Of a stretch of 9,514 nucleotides of DNA, positions 1-6,324 are shown piece by piece. The notes under the pieces were generated by a model. It had not been told where the DNA came from. It made no database searches and saw only the letters and a list, made by a program, of their open reading frames with translations. The stretch spans positions 1 through 9,514 of the forward strand of contig CACYHJ010000067.1 in NCBI GenBank assembly GCA_902774165.1. The letters run 5' to 3'. Origin of the DNA: Oscillospiraceae bacterium (GTDB lineage: Bacteria; Bacillota; Clostridia; Oscillospirales; Acutalibacteraceae). Every line of letters begins with the position of its first letter. The first letter of the stretch is position 1. A program made the translations under genes and the position numbers.

Positions 1-86
1 AATTCGCAGAACACCGACGACACGGAAAAGGCCTTGTCGCCGAACATTTTGAAATAAACATCCACAGCGTCCTGAAAAAATTTCAT
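1..86 (-). CDS. Unidentified protein, N-terminal fragment cut by window edge
   Basis: An open frame starts with ATG at 86-84 and runs off the left edge after 28 codons. A GGAG ribosome binding site (complement of 97-100) lies ten bases before the ATG. The visible residues begin MKFFQDAVDVYFKMFGDKAF and continue with Ser, Val, Phe and Cys. There is no signal peptide and no motif I recognise. It starts 22 bases after the yebC stop codon in the same direction with no terminator between, so it is probably co-transcribed with yebC. Function cannot be assigned. The start is supported by the ribosome binding site and the operon spacing, but the fragment is too short to prove coding from composition. 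Confidence 0.55.
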   Translation of the reverse strand, partial: MKFFQDAVDVYFKMFGDKAFSVSSVFCE

Positions 87-108
87 ATTCTTATTTCTCC
101 GCGGGGCC

Positions 109-849
109 TCAGCCCTCGTAATCGTCCTCGTTCTCCCAGTTGTGCCACACGTCCTGAACGTCGTCGTTATCCTCGAACATCTCCAGCATTTTGCCCATGC
201 TGACGATGGCGTCCGGATCGTCGATGCGGGTGTAGGTGGTGGGAACGTACTCTGCCTGGAAGGACACGGGGGTATAGCCCTTGGCCTCCAGCGCCTCGCG
301 CACGGCGGTCAGGTCGTTGACCTCGGTGCGGATATCAAAGATATCGCCGTCGCTCAGGAAGTCCACCGCGCCGGCCTCCAGCGCGTCCTCCATCAGCTGA
401 TCCTCATTCACGTCCTCTTTCTCGATCAGGATCACGCCCTGCCGGTTGAACATGAACATCACGCTGCCGCTCTGGCCCATGTTTCCGCCGTATTTGTCGA
501 AATAGTGGCGCACGTCGCCGGCGGTGCGGTTGCGGTTGTCGGTCAGCGCCTCCACGATCACCGCCACGCCGTTGGGGCCGTAGCCCTCATAGACGATCTC
601 CTCGTAGTTGTCCGCGCTCTGGTCGCCGGCGGCCTTTTTGATGATGCGCTCAATGTTGTCGTTGGGCACGTTGTTGGCCTTCGCCTTGGCGATCACGTCC
701 TTGAGCTTGGAGTTGCCCGCCGGGTCGGGGCCGCCCTCGCGCACGGCGACGGCGATCTCGCGGCCGATCTTGGTAAAGACCTTCGCCCGTGCGTTATCGG
801 TCTTCTCTTTCTTTCTCTTGATGGTGCTCCATTTGGAATGTCCTGACAT
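109..849 (-). CDS. yebC: YebC/PmpR (TACO1) family protein
   Basis: This 246-residue protein has the full length expected of the YebC/PmpR/TACO1 family. The N-terminus MSGHSKWSTIKRKKEKTDNA is the family hallmark, followed by the conserved KxG-x-E-I-x-V-A-V-REGGPDP block (about residues 27-43), the KANNVPNDNIERIIKK segment (57-72) and the YEGYGPNGVAVIVE segment (88-103). Members are cytoplasmic. They were described first as transcriptional regulators and more recently as translation factors that relieve ribosome stalling at proline-rich stretches; the sequence does not say which role applies here. AAAGGA lies eight bases before the ATG, and a near-consensus promoter lies 37 bases further upstream. 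The stop is followed 22 bases later by the start of a second, partial gene. The acidic C-terminus (EDNDDVQDVWHNWENEDD) is usual for the family. Confidence 0.97.
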   Translation of the reverse strand: MSGHSKWSTIKRKKEKTDNARAKVFTKIGREIAVAVREGGPDPAGNSKLKDVIAKAKANNVPNDNIERIIKKAAGDQSADNYEEIVYEGYGPNGVAVIVEALTDNRNRTAGDVRHYFDKYGGNMGQSGSVMFMFNRQGVILIEKEDVNEDQLMEDALEAGAVDFLSDGDIFDIRTEVNDLTAVREALEAKGYTPVSFQAEYVPTTYTRIDDPDAIVSMGKMLEMFEDNDDVQDVWHNWENEDDYEG

Positions 850-885
850 AAACAGAATCCTTTCATATATATTATGTTACATTTT

Positions 886-914
886 ATTCTAACACTAACG
901 GGAAAAACAGTCAA
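886..914 (-). promoter_or_regulatory. SigmaA-type promoter of yebC
   Basis: Read on the minus strand, TTGACT (complement of 909-914) and TAGAAT (complement of 886-891) are separated by exactly 17 bases. The -10 box lies 36 bases before the yebC ATG, giving a short 5' leader. This is one half of a divergent intergenic region whose other half drives the small genes at 1048-1361. Confidence 0.85.
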
Positions 915-989
915 GACAATTCGTGATTTTTTCGTTTGCGACAAGTGTTGAAAAAATGTTGCGTTTGATAAAATTTTTCCGCAAATATC

Positions 990-1018
990 TTGATTCACGC
1001 CCCGCGGTGTGGTATGAT
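990..1018 (+). promoter_or_regulatory. SigmaA-type promoter of the two small genes
   Basis: TTGATT at 990-995 and TATGAT at 1013-1018 are 17 bases apart. The -10 box is preceded by TGG, an extended -10 element. The ribosome binding site of the first small gene follows 17 bases after the -10 box. A strong, well-placed promoter is a main reason for regarding these short frames as real genes. Confidence 0.8.
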
Positions 1019-1047
1019 AAATCTGTAAAAAATACGGAGGAACTGTT

Positions 1048-1200
1048 ATGGATATTCAACTGCCTGAGATTGAAAACATTGATGCAATCCCGAAGGTTAT
1101 CTCCGGCTTTGCTGCGGCGGTCGATTTTATCAGAAAGCTGTATTTTCTGATTTATAATGCGGTCGCCCTGCTGATGAACAACCCCACGAAGAGGGTTTAA
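1048..1200 (+). CDS. Small amphipathic protein, 50 residues, unknown function
   Basis: The 50-codon frame starts at ATG 1048, seven bases after a perfect GGAGG (1036-1040), and ends with TAA at 1198-1200. The N-terminal part (MDIQLPEIENIDAIPKVISG) is mixed and acidic. Residues 21-44 form a predicted helix rich in Ala, Phe, Leu, Ile and Tyr with an internal Arg-Lys pair (VDFIRKLYFLIYNAVALLM), and the end NNPTKRV is basic. Acidic and basic residues balance (five each). There is no signal peptide cleavage site and no cysteine. It lies 26 bases before a second small gene under the same promoter. I recognise no family. It could be a small membrane-associated peptide, a free-standing version of the C-terminal tails of the exported proteins at the right end of the window, or a peptide toxin; none is shown. 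Confidence 0.75.
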   Translation: MDIQLPEIENIDAIPKVISGFAAAVDFIRKLYFLIYNAVALLMNNPTKRV

Positions 1201-1226
1201 TTTTCGTTTTTTTGGAGGAAATGACA

Positions 1227-1361
1227 ATGGAAAATCTTGACCTGAGCTCCGCGCTTGACGCGATCACCGCGATCTTCAACGATCTGGAAGGCTTCGGCGA
1301 CGTGTTGAAGCAGATCGTCGCTGCGTTCCTGTCCCTGGGTGAAATGTTCAAGGACTTCTGA
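1227..1361 (+). CDS. Small acidic amphipathic protein, 44 residues, unknown function
   Basis: The 44-codon frame starts at ATG 1227, eight bases after GGAGG (1214-1218), and ends with TGA at 1359-1361. An in-frame ATG at 1221 is only two bases from the GGAGG and is an unlikely start. The protein begins MENLDLSSALDAITAIFNDL and ends KDF. Hydrophobic residues recur every three to four positions (Leu6, Leu10, Ile13, Ile16/Phe17, Leu20, Phe23, Val26/Leu27, Ile30/Val31, Phe34/Leu35, Met40/Phe41), as expected of a long amphipathic helix. It is strongly acidic: eight Asp/Glu against two Lys. It is the second gene of a two-gene transcript and ends 15 bases before a good terminator. No family is recognised. 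The negative charge argues against a classical cationic leaderless bacteriocin. Confidence 0.75.
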   Translation: MENLDLSSALDAITAIFNDLEGFGDVLKQIVAAFLSLGEMFKDF

Positions 1362-1368
1362 TGAAGTG

Positions 1369-1407
1369 AAAAAATCGCTCTCCCGTGAAAGCGGGGGAGC
1401 GTTTTTT
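1369..1407. terminator. Bidirectional intrinsic terminator after the small genes
   Basis: A nine-base stem (1377-1385 with 1392-1400, one G-T pair) is closed by a GAAA-type loop and followed by six T at 1402-1407. On the left flank a run of six A (1369-1374, interrupted only by the neighbouring context) gives a U tract on the minus strand. It lies between the stop of the second small gene (1361) and the stop of the convergent rhamnosidase gene (1441), so it can serve both. Confidence 0.85.
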
Positions 1408-1440
1408 CTGCGGAAATTTCAGGGAAAACCGTTTTTGCCG

Positions 1441-3408
1441 TTAAGCGTCCGGGACCGTCTCGGAATAGCGCTTTCCGGGTTCCAGCGCGGTTTCCCTGCC
1501 TTCGACGACCAGCGTGCCGCCGGGAACGTCGGCGCATACGGTCAGCTCCGGCGCGGAATACGTGATCCGGACCGAGCCGTTCCCTACGGGGACCTGCGCC
1601 TCAAAGGCGCGGTATTTGCCGGGATCCGGCTGCACCCGGAAGGTTTTTCCGCCGATCGAGGTGGGGAAGACCCCCGCGCAGTACCGGCTCAGCAGCAGGA
1701 TCGGCCCGCTGCCCCAGGCGTGGCAGAGGGATTTGCCGAAATCGGAGCCGTACATCGCGTAATGCTCCGCGCCCCGCTGCGTCGGGTCGTAGGCCTCCCA
1801 GACCGAGGTGGCGCCCTCGGCGAGCATCCCGCCCCAGTAGGATTCGATATATTCCTGCGCGGTTTCGAGCCTGCCGATTCTGCACAGCGCCATCAGCTCA
1901 TACAGCTTGAAATAGGGCGTGGTGATCTGCGGCAGGTCCGGGTTCAGAATCGCGTTTTCGATCACGCTGTCCCGGATTTTCCCTTCGGCAAAGTCAAACA
2001 GAACCGCAAACACGTTGGTCTGCCGGCTCACAAACCGCTTCCCGGAGGTAAAGGAGTCGAGATACGCCCCCTTTTCTTTGTCCCAGAACCGGGAGTTGAT
2101 CTTCCCGAACAGCGCCTGCGCCCGCACGGTGTAGACGTCCTCCTCCCCGAGGGCCGCGGCGAGGCGCGCCATGCTGCGGTATACCTGCCACAGCAGGATC
2201 TGCTCCGCGCAATGGGGGCCGTCCTTGTCCAGCACGCCCCAGTCAATGAAGATCCAGTCCCCGTGCCGGGGCACGACGAATCCGTTTTCGTCCAGCCGCG
2301 AGACGATGAAGTCGTAAAGCTCCTTCACCCGCGGCCAGACCGACCGCAGAAAGGCTTCGTCGCCGCCGGCGAAATAATGCTCCCATACCGCGATGATCAG
2401 ATACGCCGAATAGTCGTTGATGGTGTTGACGTGGGTCCGGTAGGGGGGCTTGCCCAGCAGCGCGCGGACGGTACGCTCGGTCACCGACGGGTCGTTGTAA
2501 AGATACCGGGCGATCATGAAGGACTGGTACGCGTCGCCGGACCAGACCCACCGGTCGCGCTTGATCCCGTCGAGGAAAAACTCGCGGGAGTTCAGGTGGA
2601 AGGTGTAGGCGCAGACGTCCCAGATCCGGTTCACAAGCGCGCTGTCGCAGCGGAAGGACGCCTTGTCCTCGAGCGGCAGGAATTCATACGCCGCCCGCAG
2701 GGGGATCCGCCGCGCGTTTTCCGCCTTCACGAAAATGTACCGGAACGCCCGGGCGGGCCGCACGGGATCGTCCGAAGAAGTCAGCGTTTCGCGGATCAGT
2801 GCGTTTTCCGGGTCGAGGGCTTCCTCCCGGCTCTCGCCGTAAACCAGCGTTACCGGGGCGTTCTCCGGGACGCCGACGGTGACGGGCCCGAAGGTCTCTT
2901 TGCCGAAATCATACAGAACGCCGCCCTCCGCGTCTTCGATCCGCTCCGGCGCGCGATCCTCATAGTCAAAGGGGAACACCGACGGATCGTCCCGCTCCGA
3001 GGTGAACATGGGGCTGCAGCCCACGGGCAGGGGCCGGCGGTCAAAGCATTCGGCGGTCCAGCGCTCGTCCGTCACAAGAACGGGGCTGTCGATGAAACAC
3101 GCGGGGAATTTTTCGATATCGTAAAGCTCCACGCTGATTTTGTGCTCGCCCGCGGGCACGGGAATCGTCTTATTGACCGGCAGAAGCCTCCCGCCGAAGC
3201 GCACCATGCCCTTCGAGCGCGTGACGACGCGGATTTCACCGTCCCGGTCCGCCGTGAATTCCCTGCGGAACGACGCGCTGACCTCCGGGCGGGAAATATG
3301 CCACTGGCAGGGGTAGTCGCACCCCTTTTCCTGCCGCCGGCAGGACAGCAGCATATGGTGATAAATCTCGAAATCGCCCTGATACCAGATCCATTTCGCC
3401 TGAGACAT
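1441..3408 (-). CDS. GH78-like alpha-L-rhamnosidase
   Basis: This 655-residue protein has no signal peptide, so it is probably cytoplasmic, releasing L-rhamnose from imported oligosaccharides. The N-terminus (WIWYQGDFEIYHHMLLSCRR, residues 6-25) and the beta-rich region to about 245 match the accessory domains of family GH78. The (alpha/alpha)6-barrel follows, with the motif FFLDGIKRDRWVWSGDAYQS at 277-296. The position of the usual catalytic-acid Glu of the R-E or RDE motif appears to be Asp285. The likely general base is Glu538 in TSVWEAYDP, followed by SLCHAWGSGPI (560-570) and a C-terminal beta domain. The start is ATG at 3408, after AAAGGA. A longer open frame to 3648 would overrun the ppa start and its promoter, so I rejected it. 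The gene stands alone, divergent from ppa, with no transporter or rhamnose genes visible. Another alpha-glycosidase specificity within the GH78-like clan is possible. Confidence 0.87.
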   Translation of the reverse strand: MSQAKWIWYQGDFEIYHHMLLSCRRQEKGCDYPCQWHISRPEVSASFRREFTADRDGEIRVVTRSKGMVRFGGRLLPVNKTIPVPAGEHKISVELYDIEKFPACFIDSPVLVTDERWTAECFDRRPLPVGCSPMFTSERDDPSVFPFDYEDRAPERIEDAEGGVLYDFGKETFGPVTVGVPENAPVTLVYGESREEALDPENALIRETLTSSDDPVRPARAFRYIFVKAENARRIPLRAAYEFLPLEDKASFRCDSALVNRIWDVCAYTFHLNSREFFLDGIKRDRWVWSGDAYQSFMIARYLYNDPSVTERTVRALLGKPPYRTHVNTINDYSAYLIIAVWEHYFAGGDEAFLRSVWPRVKELYDFIVSRLDENGFVVPRHGDWIFIDWGVLDKDGPHCAEQILLWQVYRSMARLAAALGEEDVYTVRAQALFGKINSRFWDKEKGAYLDSFTSGKRFVSRQTNVFAVLFDFAEGKIRDSVIENAILNPDLPQITTPYFKLYELMALCRIGRLETAQEYIESYWGGMLAEGATSVWEAYDPTQRGAEHYAMYGSDFGKSLCHAWGSGPILLLSRYCAGVFPTSIGGKTFRVQPDPGKYRAFEAQVPVGNGSVRITYSAPELTVCADVPGGTLVVEGRETALEPGKRYSETVPDA

Positions 3409-3448
3409 TGCTTCAGATCCTTTCCTGTGAGATTGATAAAAACGGAAA

Positions 3449-3475
3449 TGTTTGATTTCTGTTGCAAATAAAACA
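3449..3475. promoter_or_regulatory. Imperfect inverted repeat, candidate operator
   Basis: Ten-base arms TGTTTGATTT (3449-3458) and AAATAAAACA (3466-3475) are complementary at nine of ten positions around a seven-base centre. The repeat covers the -35 box of the ppa promoter and sits 41 bases upstream of the rhamnosidase start, within the shared divergent region. Its size fits a dimeric regulator such as a LacI- or GntR-type protein, but no such gene is in the window. AT-richness raises the chance of coincidence. Confidence 0.35.
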
Positions 3476-3490
3476 ACGATGTGATACAAT
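3462..3490 (+). promoter_or_regulatory. SigmaA-type promoter of ppa
   Basis: TTGCAA at 3462-3467 and TACAAT at 3485-3490 are 17 bases apart, with TGA immediately before the -10 box as an extended -10 element. The -10 box is 36 bases before the ppa ATG. Confidence 0.82.
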
Positions 3491-3526
3491 ACGATAGAGA
3501 ATTTATGAAACGAAAGCGAGAGAATT

Positions 3527-4069
3527 ATGAACATCCTGCACGCGATCGACCCCGCGCGGGTCACCCCGGAGGATTTTATCGCCGTGGTGGAGATCCCCAA
3601 GGGAAGCAAGAACAAATATGAGCTGGATAAGGAGACCGGACTGATCATTCTTGACCGGATCCTTTATACCTCGACCCATTACCCGGCGAATTACGGCTTC
3701 ATTCCCCGCACCTACGCGGACGATTTCGACCCGCTGGACGTGCTGGTGCTCTCCAGCGAGCCGCTGCACCCGCTCACCCTTGTGCGGTGCTATCCCATCG
3801 GCGTGATCCGCATGCTGGACAACGGCAGGGCCGATGAGAAGATCATCGCCGTGCCCTTCTCCGACCCCATGTACAACAGCTACCGCAGCATTTTCGCGCT
3901 GCCGAAGCACACCTACGACGAAATGACCCATTTCTTCTCGGTGTATAAAGCGCTGGAGAAGAAGGAGACCGTCGTCGACGAGGTGCAGGACCGGGATGTG
4001 GCGGTGTCGATCATCGAAAAGACGATCGAAAATTACAAGGTCAAATACGGGGACGAAGCGCAGCAATAA
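3527..4069 (+). CDS. ppa: Inorganic pyrophosphatase, family I
   Basis: This cytoplasmic enzyme hydrolyses pyrophosphate to two phosphates, which pulls biosynthetic reactions forward. Its 180 residues fit the family I bacterial size. Active-site landmarks are visible: VEIPKGSKNKYELDK (21-35) with the conserved Glu, Lys and Glu; Arg44 and the HYPANYGFIPRTYADD stretch (51-66); the metal-binding DFDPLDVLV motif with Asp66, Asp68 and Asp71; and Asp98, Asp103 and Lys105 in DNGRADEKIIAVP. The second position of the Asp signature, usually a small or polar residue, is Phe67. The ribosome binding site is weak (GCGAGAGA before ATG 3527), which is unusual for a housekeeping gene, but the start agrees with the family N-terminus. 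It has its own promoter and terminator and appears monocistronic. Confidence 0.96.
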   Translation: MNILHAIDPARVTPEDFIAVVEIPKGSKNKYELDKETGLIILDRILYTSTHYPANYGFIPRTYADDFDPLDVLVLSSEPLHPLTLVRCYPIGVIRMLDNGRADEKIIAVPFSDPMYNSYRSIFALPKHTYDEMTHFFSVYKALEKKETVVDEVQDRDVAVSIIEKTIENYKVKYGDEAQQ

Positions 4070-4086
4070 CGTTACGGATCATTTCA

Positions 4087-4124
4087 GGCGGCGGGGACCG
4101 GGCAGGTCTCCGCCGCCGTTTTTT
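4087..4124 (+). terminator. Intrinsic terminator of ppa
   Basis: A 13-base-pair stem (4087-4099 with 4105-4117, one G-T pair) has a five-base loop GGGCA and is followed by G and six T (4119-4124). It begins 17 bases after the ppa stop. On the opposite strand no U tract follows, so it is not obviously a terminator for rarA. Confidence 0.92.
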
Positions 4125-4148
4125 GCGCCGCGCGGCTGCCGGGAGGCG

Positions 4149-5417
4149 TCACTTTTTGATCTTCGCCCAGTATTCCTTCGCTGCCTGCTCGTTCTTGTTG
4201 TCGCCGTATTCATAATAGACCGCGTCCCTGATCTTGTCGGGCAGGTACTGCTGACGGGTCCAGTGGTTTTCGTAATTATGGGGGTACTTGTAAAACTGCC
4301 CCTTGACCGCCGCGTCCGCGCCGTCGTAGTGCTTGTTCTGCAGCTGACGGGGGACCGGCCCGGTGTTGCCGCGCCGCAGATCTTCCGCCGCCCGTTCGAT
4401 CGCGGTCACGCCGCTGTTGGATTTGGGCGCGTTGCACACGAGAATCACCGCGTCCGCCAGCGGGATCTGCGCCTCCGGCAGGCCCACCTGAAAGGCGATG
4501 TCCACCGCGGCCTTGACGATGGGGATAATCTGCGGGTATGCCAGCCCCACGTCCTCGCAGGCGCAGACCATCAGCCGCCGGGTCGCCGAGGCAAGGTCGC
4601 CCGCCTCAAGGATCCGTGCAAGGTAATGGATGGCGGCGTTCGCGTCGGAGCCGCGCATGGATTTCTGATAGGCGGAAAGCAGGTCGTAATGCTCTTCGCC
4701 CAGCTTGTCGTAGCGGATCACCGTCTGCCTGCCTACGCCCGCCGCCACGTCGAGGGTGATCTTCCGGGGCTGTCCTTCCTGCGGCAGGGGAGCGGCCAGC
4801 AGCGCCGCTTCGGCGTTGTTGATCGCCGAGCGCACGTCTCCGCCGGCGGAATTCGCGATCTGCTCGATCACGCCGGGTTCGATTTCCAACGGGGTATTCT
4901 GCTCCTGCGAGAGAATGTTGAACGCCCGCAGCACCGCCAGCTTGATATCCGAAGCGTCCACCGGCTTGAATTCAAACACCGTCGAGCGGCTCAGCACCGC
5001 GGAATAGACGTAGAAATAGGGGTTCTCGGTGGTGGAGGCGATCAGTGTGATGCGCCCGTCCTCAATATACTGCAGCAGGATCTGCTGCTGTTTTTTGTTG
5101 AAATACTGAATCTCGTCGAGATAAAGAAGAATCCCGCCCCTCGTGTCCACGGCGTCGAGAGACGCGACGATTCTTTTGACGTCCGCAATGGAGGCGGTGG
5201 TTCCGTTCAGCTTGAACAGCTTCTTTTCGGTCAGTCCCGCCGCGATCTCCGCCACGGTGGTTTTGCCCGTGCCGGGCGGGCCGTAAAAAATCAGGTTCGG
5301 CAGCTCGCCGGACTTCAGAATATTGCGCAGCGGCTTGTTCTCGCCGAGCAGGTGTTCCTGCCCGACCACCTCGTCGAGCGTGCGCGGACGAAGTCTGTCC
5401 GCAAGTGGCGTCGCCAT
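4149..5417 (-). CDS. rarA: Replication-associated recombination protein A (RarA/MgsA)
   Basis: This 422-residue AAA+ ATPase is related to the clamp loader and RuvB. The family acts in the cytoplasm at stalled replication forks and gaps, interacting with single-strand binding protein. The sequence shows the N-terminal MATPLADRLRPRTLDEVVGQ block, Walker A GPPGTGKTT (46-54), Walker B LLYLDEIQ (97-104; many relatives have DEIHRFN where this has DEIQYFN), sensor 1 STTEN (128-132), a probable arginine finger in VLSRSTVFEF (Arg144) and sensor 2 GGDVRSAINNAE. The C-terminal MgsA tetramerisation region follows, with the typical SNSGVTAIERA, VPRQLQN and YKYPHNYENHW segments. Length is normal and complete. 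The start at 5417 has GGTGA seven bases upstream. It is transcribed divergently from the two-component genes. Confidence 0.96.
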   Translation of the reverse strand: MATPLADRLRPRTLDEVVGQEHLLGENKPLRNILKSGELPNLIFYGPPGTGKTTVAEIAAGLTEKKLFKLNGTTASIADVKRIVASLDAVDTRGGILLYLDEIQYFNKKQQQILLQYIEDGRITLIASTTENPYFYVYSAVLSRSTVFEFKPVDASDIKLAVLRAFNILSQEQNTPLEIEPGVIEQIANSAGGDVRSAINNAEAALLAAPLPQEGQPRKITLDVAAGVGRQTVIRYDKLGEEHYDLLSAYQKSMRGSDANAAIHYLARILEAGDLASATRRLMVCACEDVGLAYPQIIPIVKAAVDIAFQVGLPEAQIPLADAVILVCNAPKSNSGVTAIERAAEDLRRGNTGPVPRQLQNKHYDGADAAVKGQFYKYPHNYENHWTRQQYLPDKIRDAVYYEYGDNKNEQAAKEYWAKIKK

Positions 5418-5452
5418 CTCCGCTTCACCGTCCTTGTTTGTTTTCTATCCAT

Positions 5453-5480
5453 ATTATATCAGAATATGACAGAAAATCAA
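5453..5480 (-). promoter_or_regulatory. SigmaA-type promoter of rarA
   Basis: On the minus strand TTGATT (complement of 5475-5480) and a perfect TATAAT (complement of 5453-5458) are 16 bases apart, with TGA before the -10 box as an extended -10 element. The -10 box is 35 bases before the rarA ATG. Confidence 0.82.
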
Positions 5481-5544
5481 GTGAAATCAAAGATGATTGG
5501 CCCGTGTCCCTGTCTGTATGATTGTTAAATTTTACTGTTTTTCA

Positions 5545-5573
5545 TTGACGAAATCAAAAAAATATGGTAATAT
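5545..5573 (+). promoter_or_regulatory. SigmaA-type promoter of the two-component operon
   Basis: TTGACG at 5545-5550 and TAATAT at 5568-5573 are 17 bases apart, with TGG before the -10 box. Transcription would start near 5580, giving a leader of about 58 bases before the response regulator. It reads through the regulator, kinase and phosphoesterase genes, between which I see no terminator. Confidence 0.8.
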
Positions 5574-5592
5574 ACACTTGATATGCTGTAAA

Positions 5593-5610
5593 CGTATCGA
5601 AAATACGATC
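5593..5610. promoter_or_regulatory. Small nested palindrome in the operon leader
   Basis: CGTAT (5593-5597) and ATACG (5603-5607) are perfect inverted copies around CGAAA; shifted by three bases, ATCG (5596-5599... read with CGAT 5606-5609) forms a second, overlapping pair. It lies just downstream of the predicted transcription start and upstream of the ribosome binding site. It could be an autoregulatory operator or a weak hairpin; it may also be chance. Confidence 0.25.
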
Positions 5611-5637
5611 AGAATATGAGAATCCGGAGGGAATAAG

Positions 5638-6324
5638 ATGAAAAAGATTATTGTTGCGGACGACGAGGAGCTGATCCGCAAGCTGGTGTGCGATTTCCTG
5701 ACCCGCGACGGCTATGAGCCGATTCAGGCCGCCGACGGAGATGAGGTGCTGGAGCTGTTCGATAAAAACCCGGACGTGGAGCTGTTCATCCTCGATATCA
5801 TGATGCCCAACACCGACGGCTGGGAGACCTGCCGCCGGATCCGGGAAAAGAGCTCGGTCCCGGTGATCATGCTGACCGCCCGCAGCCAGGAGTTCGACGA
5901 GCTGATGGGCTTCGAGGTGGGCGCGGACGATTACGTCACCAAGCCCTTCAGCCCCACGGTGCTGATGAAGCGCGTGGCGGCGCTGCTGCGCAGAGACAGC
6001 GGCGCGGTGTCCGGCGCGTCCTTCTCGCTGGACGGCCTTGAGCTGGACCAGAACGCCCATTCCGTGGTGCTGGGCGGCAAATCCATCCCGCTGACGCTGA
6101 AGGAATACAGCATCCTGCTCAAGCTGCTGGCGGCGGTGGACCGGGCCTTTACCCGCGACCAGATCCTCAACGATATCTGGGGCTACGACTTCTACGGCGA
6201 TATCCGCACCGTGGATTCCCACGTGGCGCGCCTTCGCACCAAGCTGGGCGACTGGGGAACCCGCCACATCAAGACCATCTACGGCACCGGCTACAAGGTA
6301 GAGGCGATCGGCAGCGATGAGTAA
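5638..6324 (+). CDS. OmpR/PhoB-family response regulator
   Basis: This 228-residue cytoplasmic DNA-binding regulator is phosphorylated by a partner kinase. The receiver domain (1-120) has the acidic pocket Asp8, Asp9 and Glu10, the phosphoacceptor Asp53 in FILDIMMPNTDGWE, Thr80 in VIMLTAR and Lys102 in TKPF. The winged-helix domain (about 128-222) shows LTLKEYSILLKLL, DQILNDIWGYDFYGDIRTVD, SHVARLRTKLGD and the closing wing IKTIYGTGYKVE. GGAGG lies just upstream of ATG 5638. The last eight bases overlap the start of the kinase gene, which indicates translational coupling and a cognate pair. All residues needed for phosphotransfer are present. Its target promoters cannot be read from the sequence; the leader palindrome of its own operon is one candidate. 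Confidence 0.96.
   Translation: MKKIIVADDEELIRKLVCDFLTRDGYEPIQAADGDEVLELFDKNPDVELFILDIMMPNTDGWETCRRIREKSSVPVIMLTARSQEFDELMGFEVGADDYVTKPFSPTVLMKRVAALLRRDSGAVSGASFSLDGLELDQNAHSVVLGGKSIPLTLKEYSILLKLLAAVDRAFTRDQILNDIWGYDFYGDIRTVDSHVARLRTKLGDWGTRHIKTIYGTGYKVEAIGSDE

Noticed and set aside
142..846. A 234-codon plus-strand open frame opposite yebC
   Set aside because: yebC is unmistakable and has a promoter and a ribosome binding site; the opposite frame has neither.
947..976. A second promoter-like TTGAAA / TAAAAT pair upstream of the small genes
   Set aside because: The spacing is about 15 bases, shorter than optimal, and a much better extended -10 promoter lies at 990-1018.
1048..1361. Two-peptide or leaderless bacteriocin interpretation of the small genes
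   Set aside because: Neither peptide is cationic, one carries a net charge of about minus six, there is no double-glycine leader, and no transporter or immunity gene lies nearby. It cannot be excluded but is not supported.
1048..1361. Toxin-antitoxin pair interpretation of the small genes
   Set aside because: There is no DNA-binding motif in either protein and no antisense promoter typical of type I systems that I can see.
1339..3471. A 710-codon open frame on the plus strand
   Set aside because: It lies antisense to the rhamnosidase gene, which has clear GH78 motifs. Its translation is rich in Arg, Pro, Gly and Val with no domain, as expected of a mirror frame in GC-rich DNA.
3409..3648. 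An 80-residue N-terminal extension of the rhamnosidase
   Set aside because: It would run over the ppa promoter and start codon and has no ribosome binding site at its first ATG. The ATG at 3408 has AAAGGA upstream and begins with the family-typical WIWY segment.
3996..5528. A 510-codon plus-strand open frame opposite rarA
   Set aside because: It is antisense to a complete rarA, crosses the ppa terminator and shows no recognisable domain.
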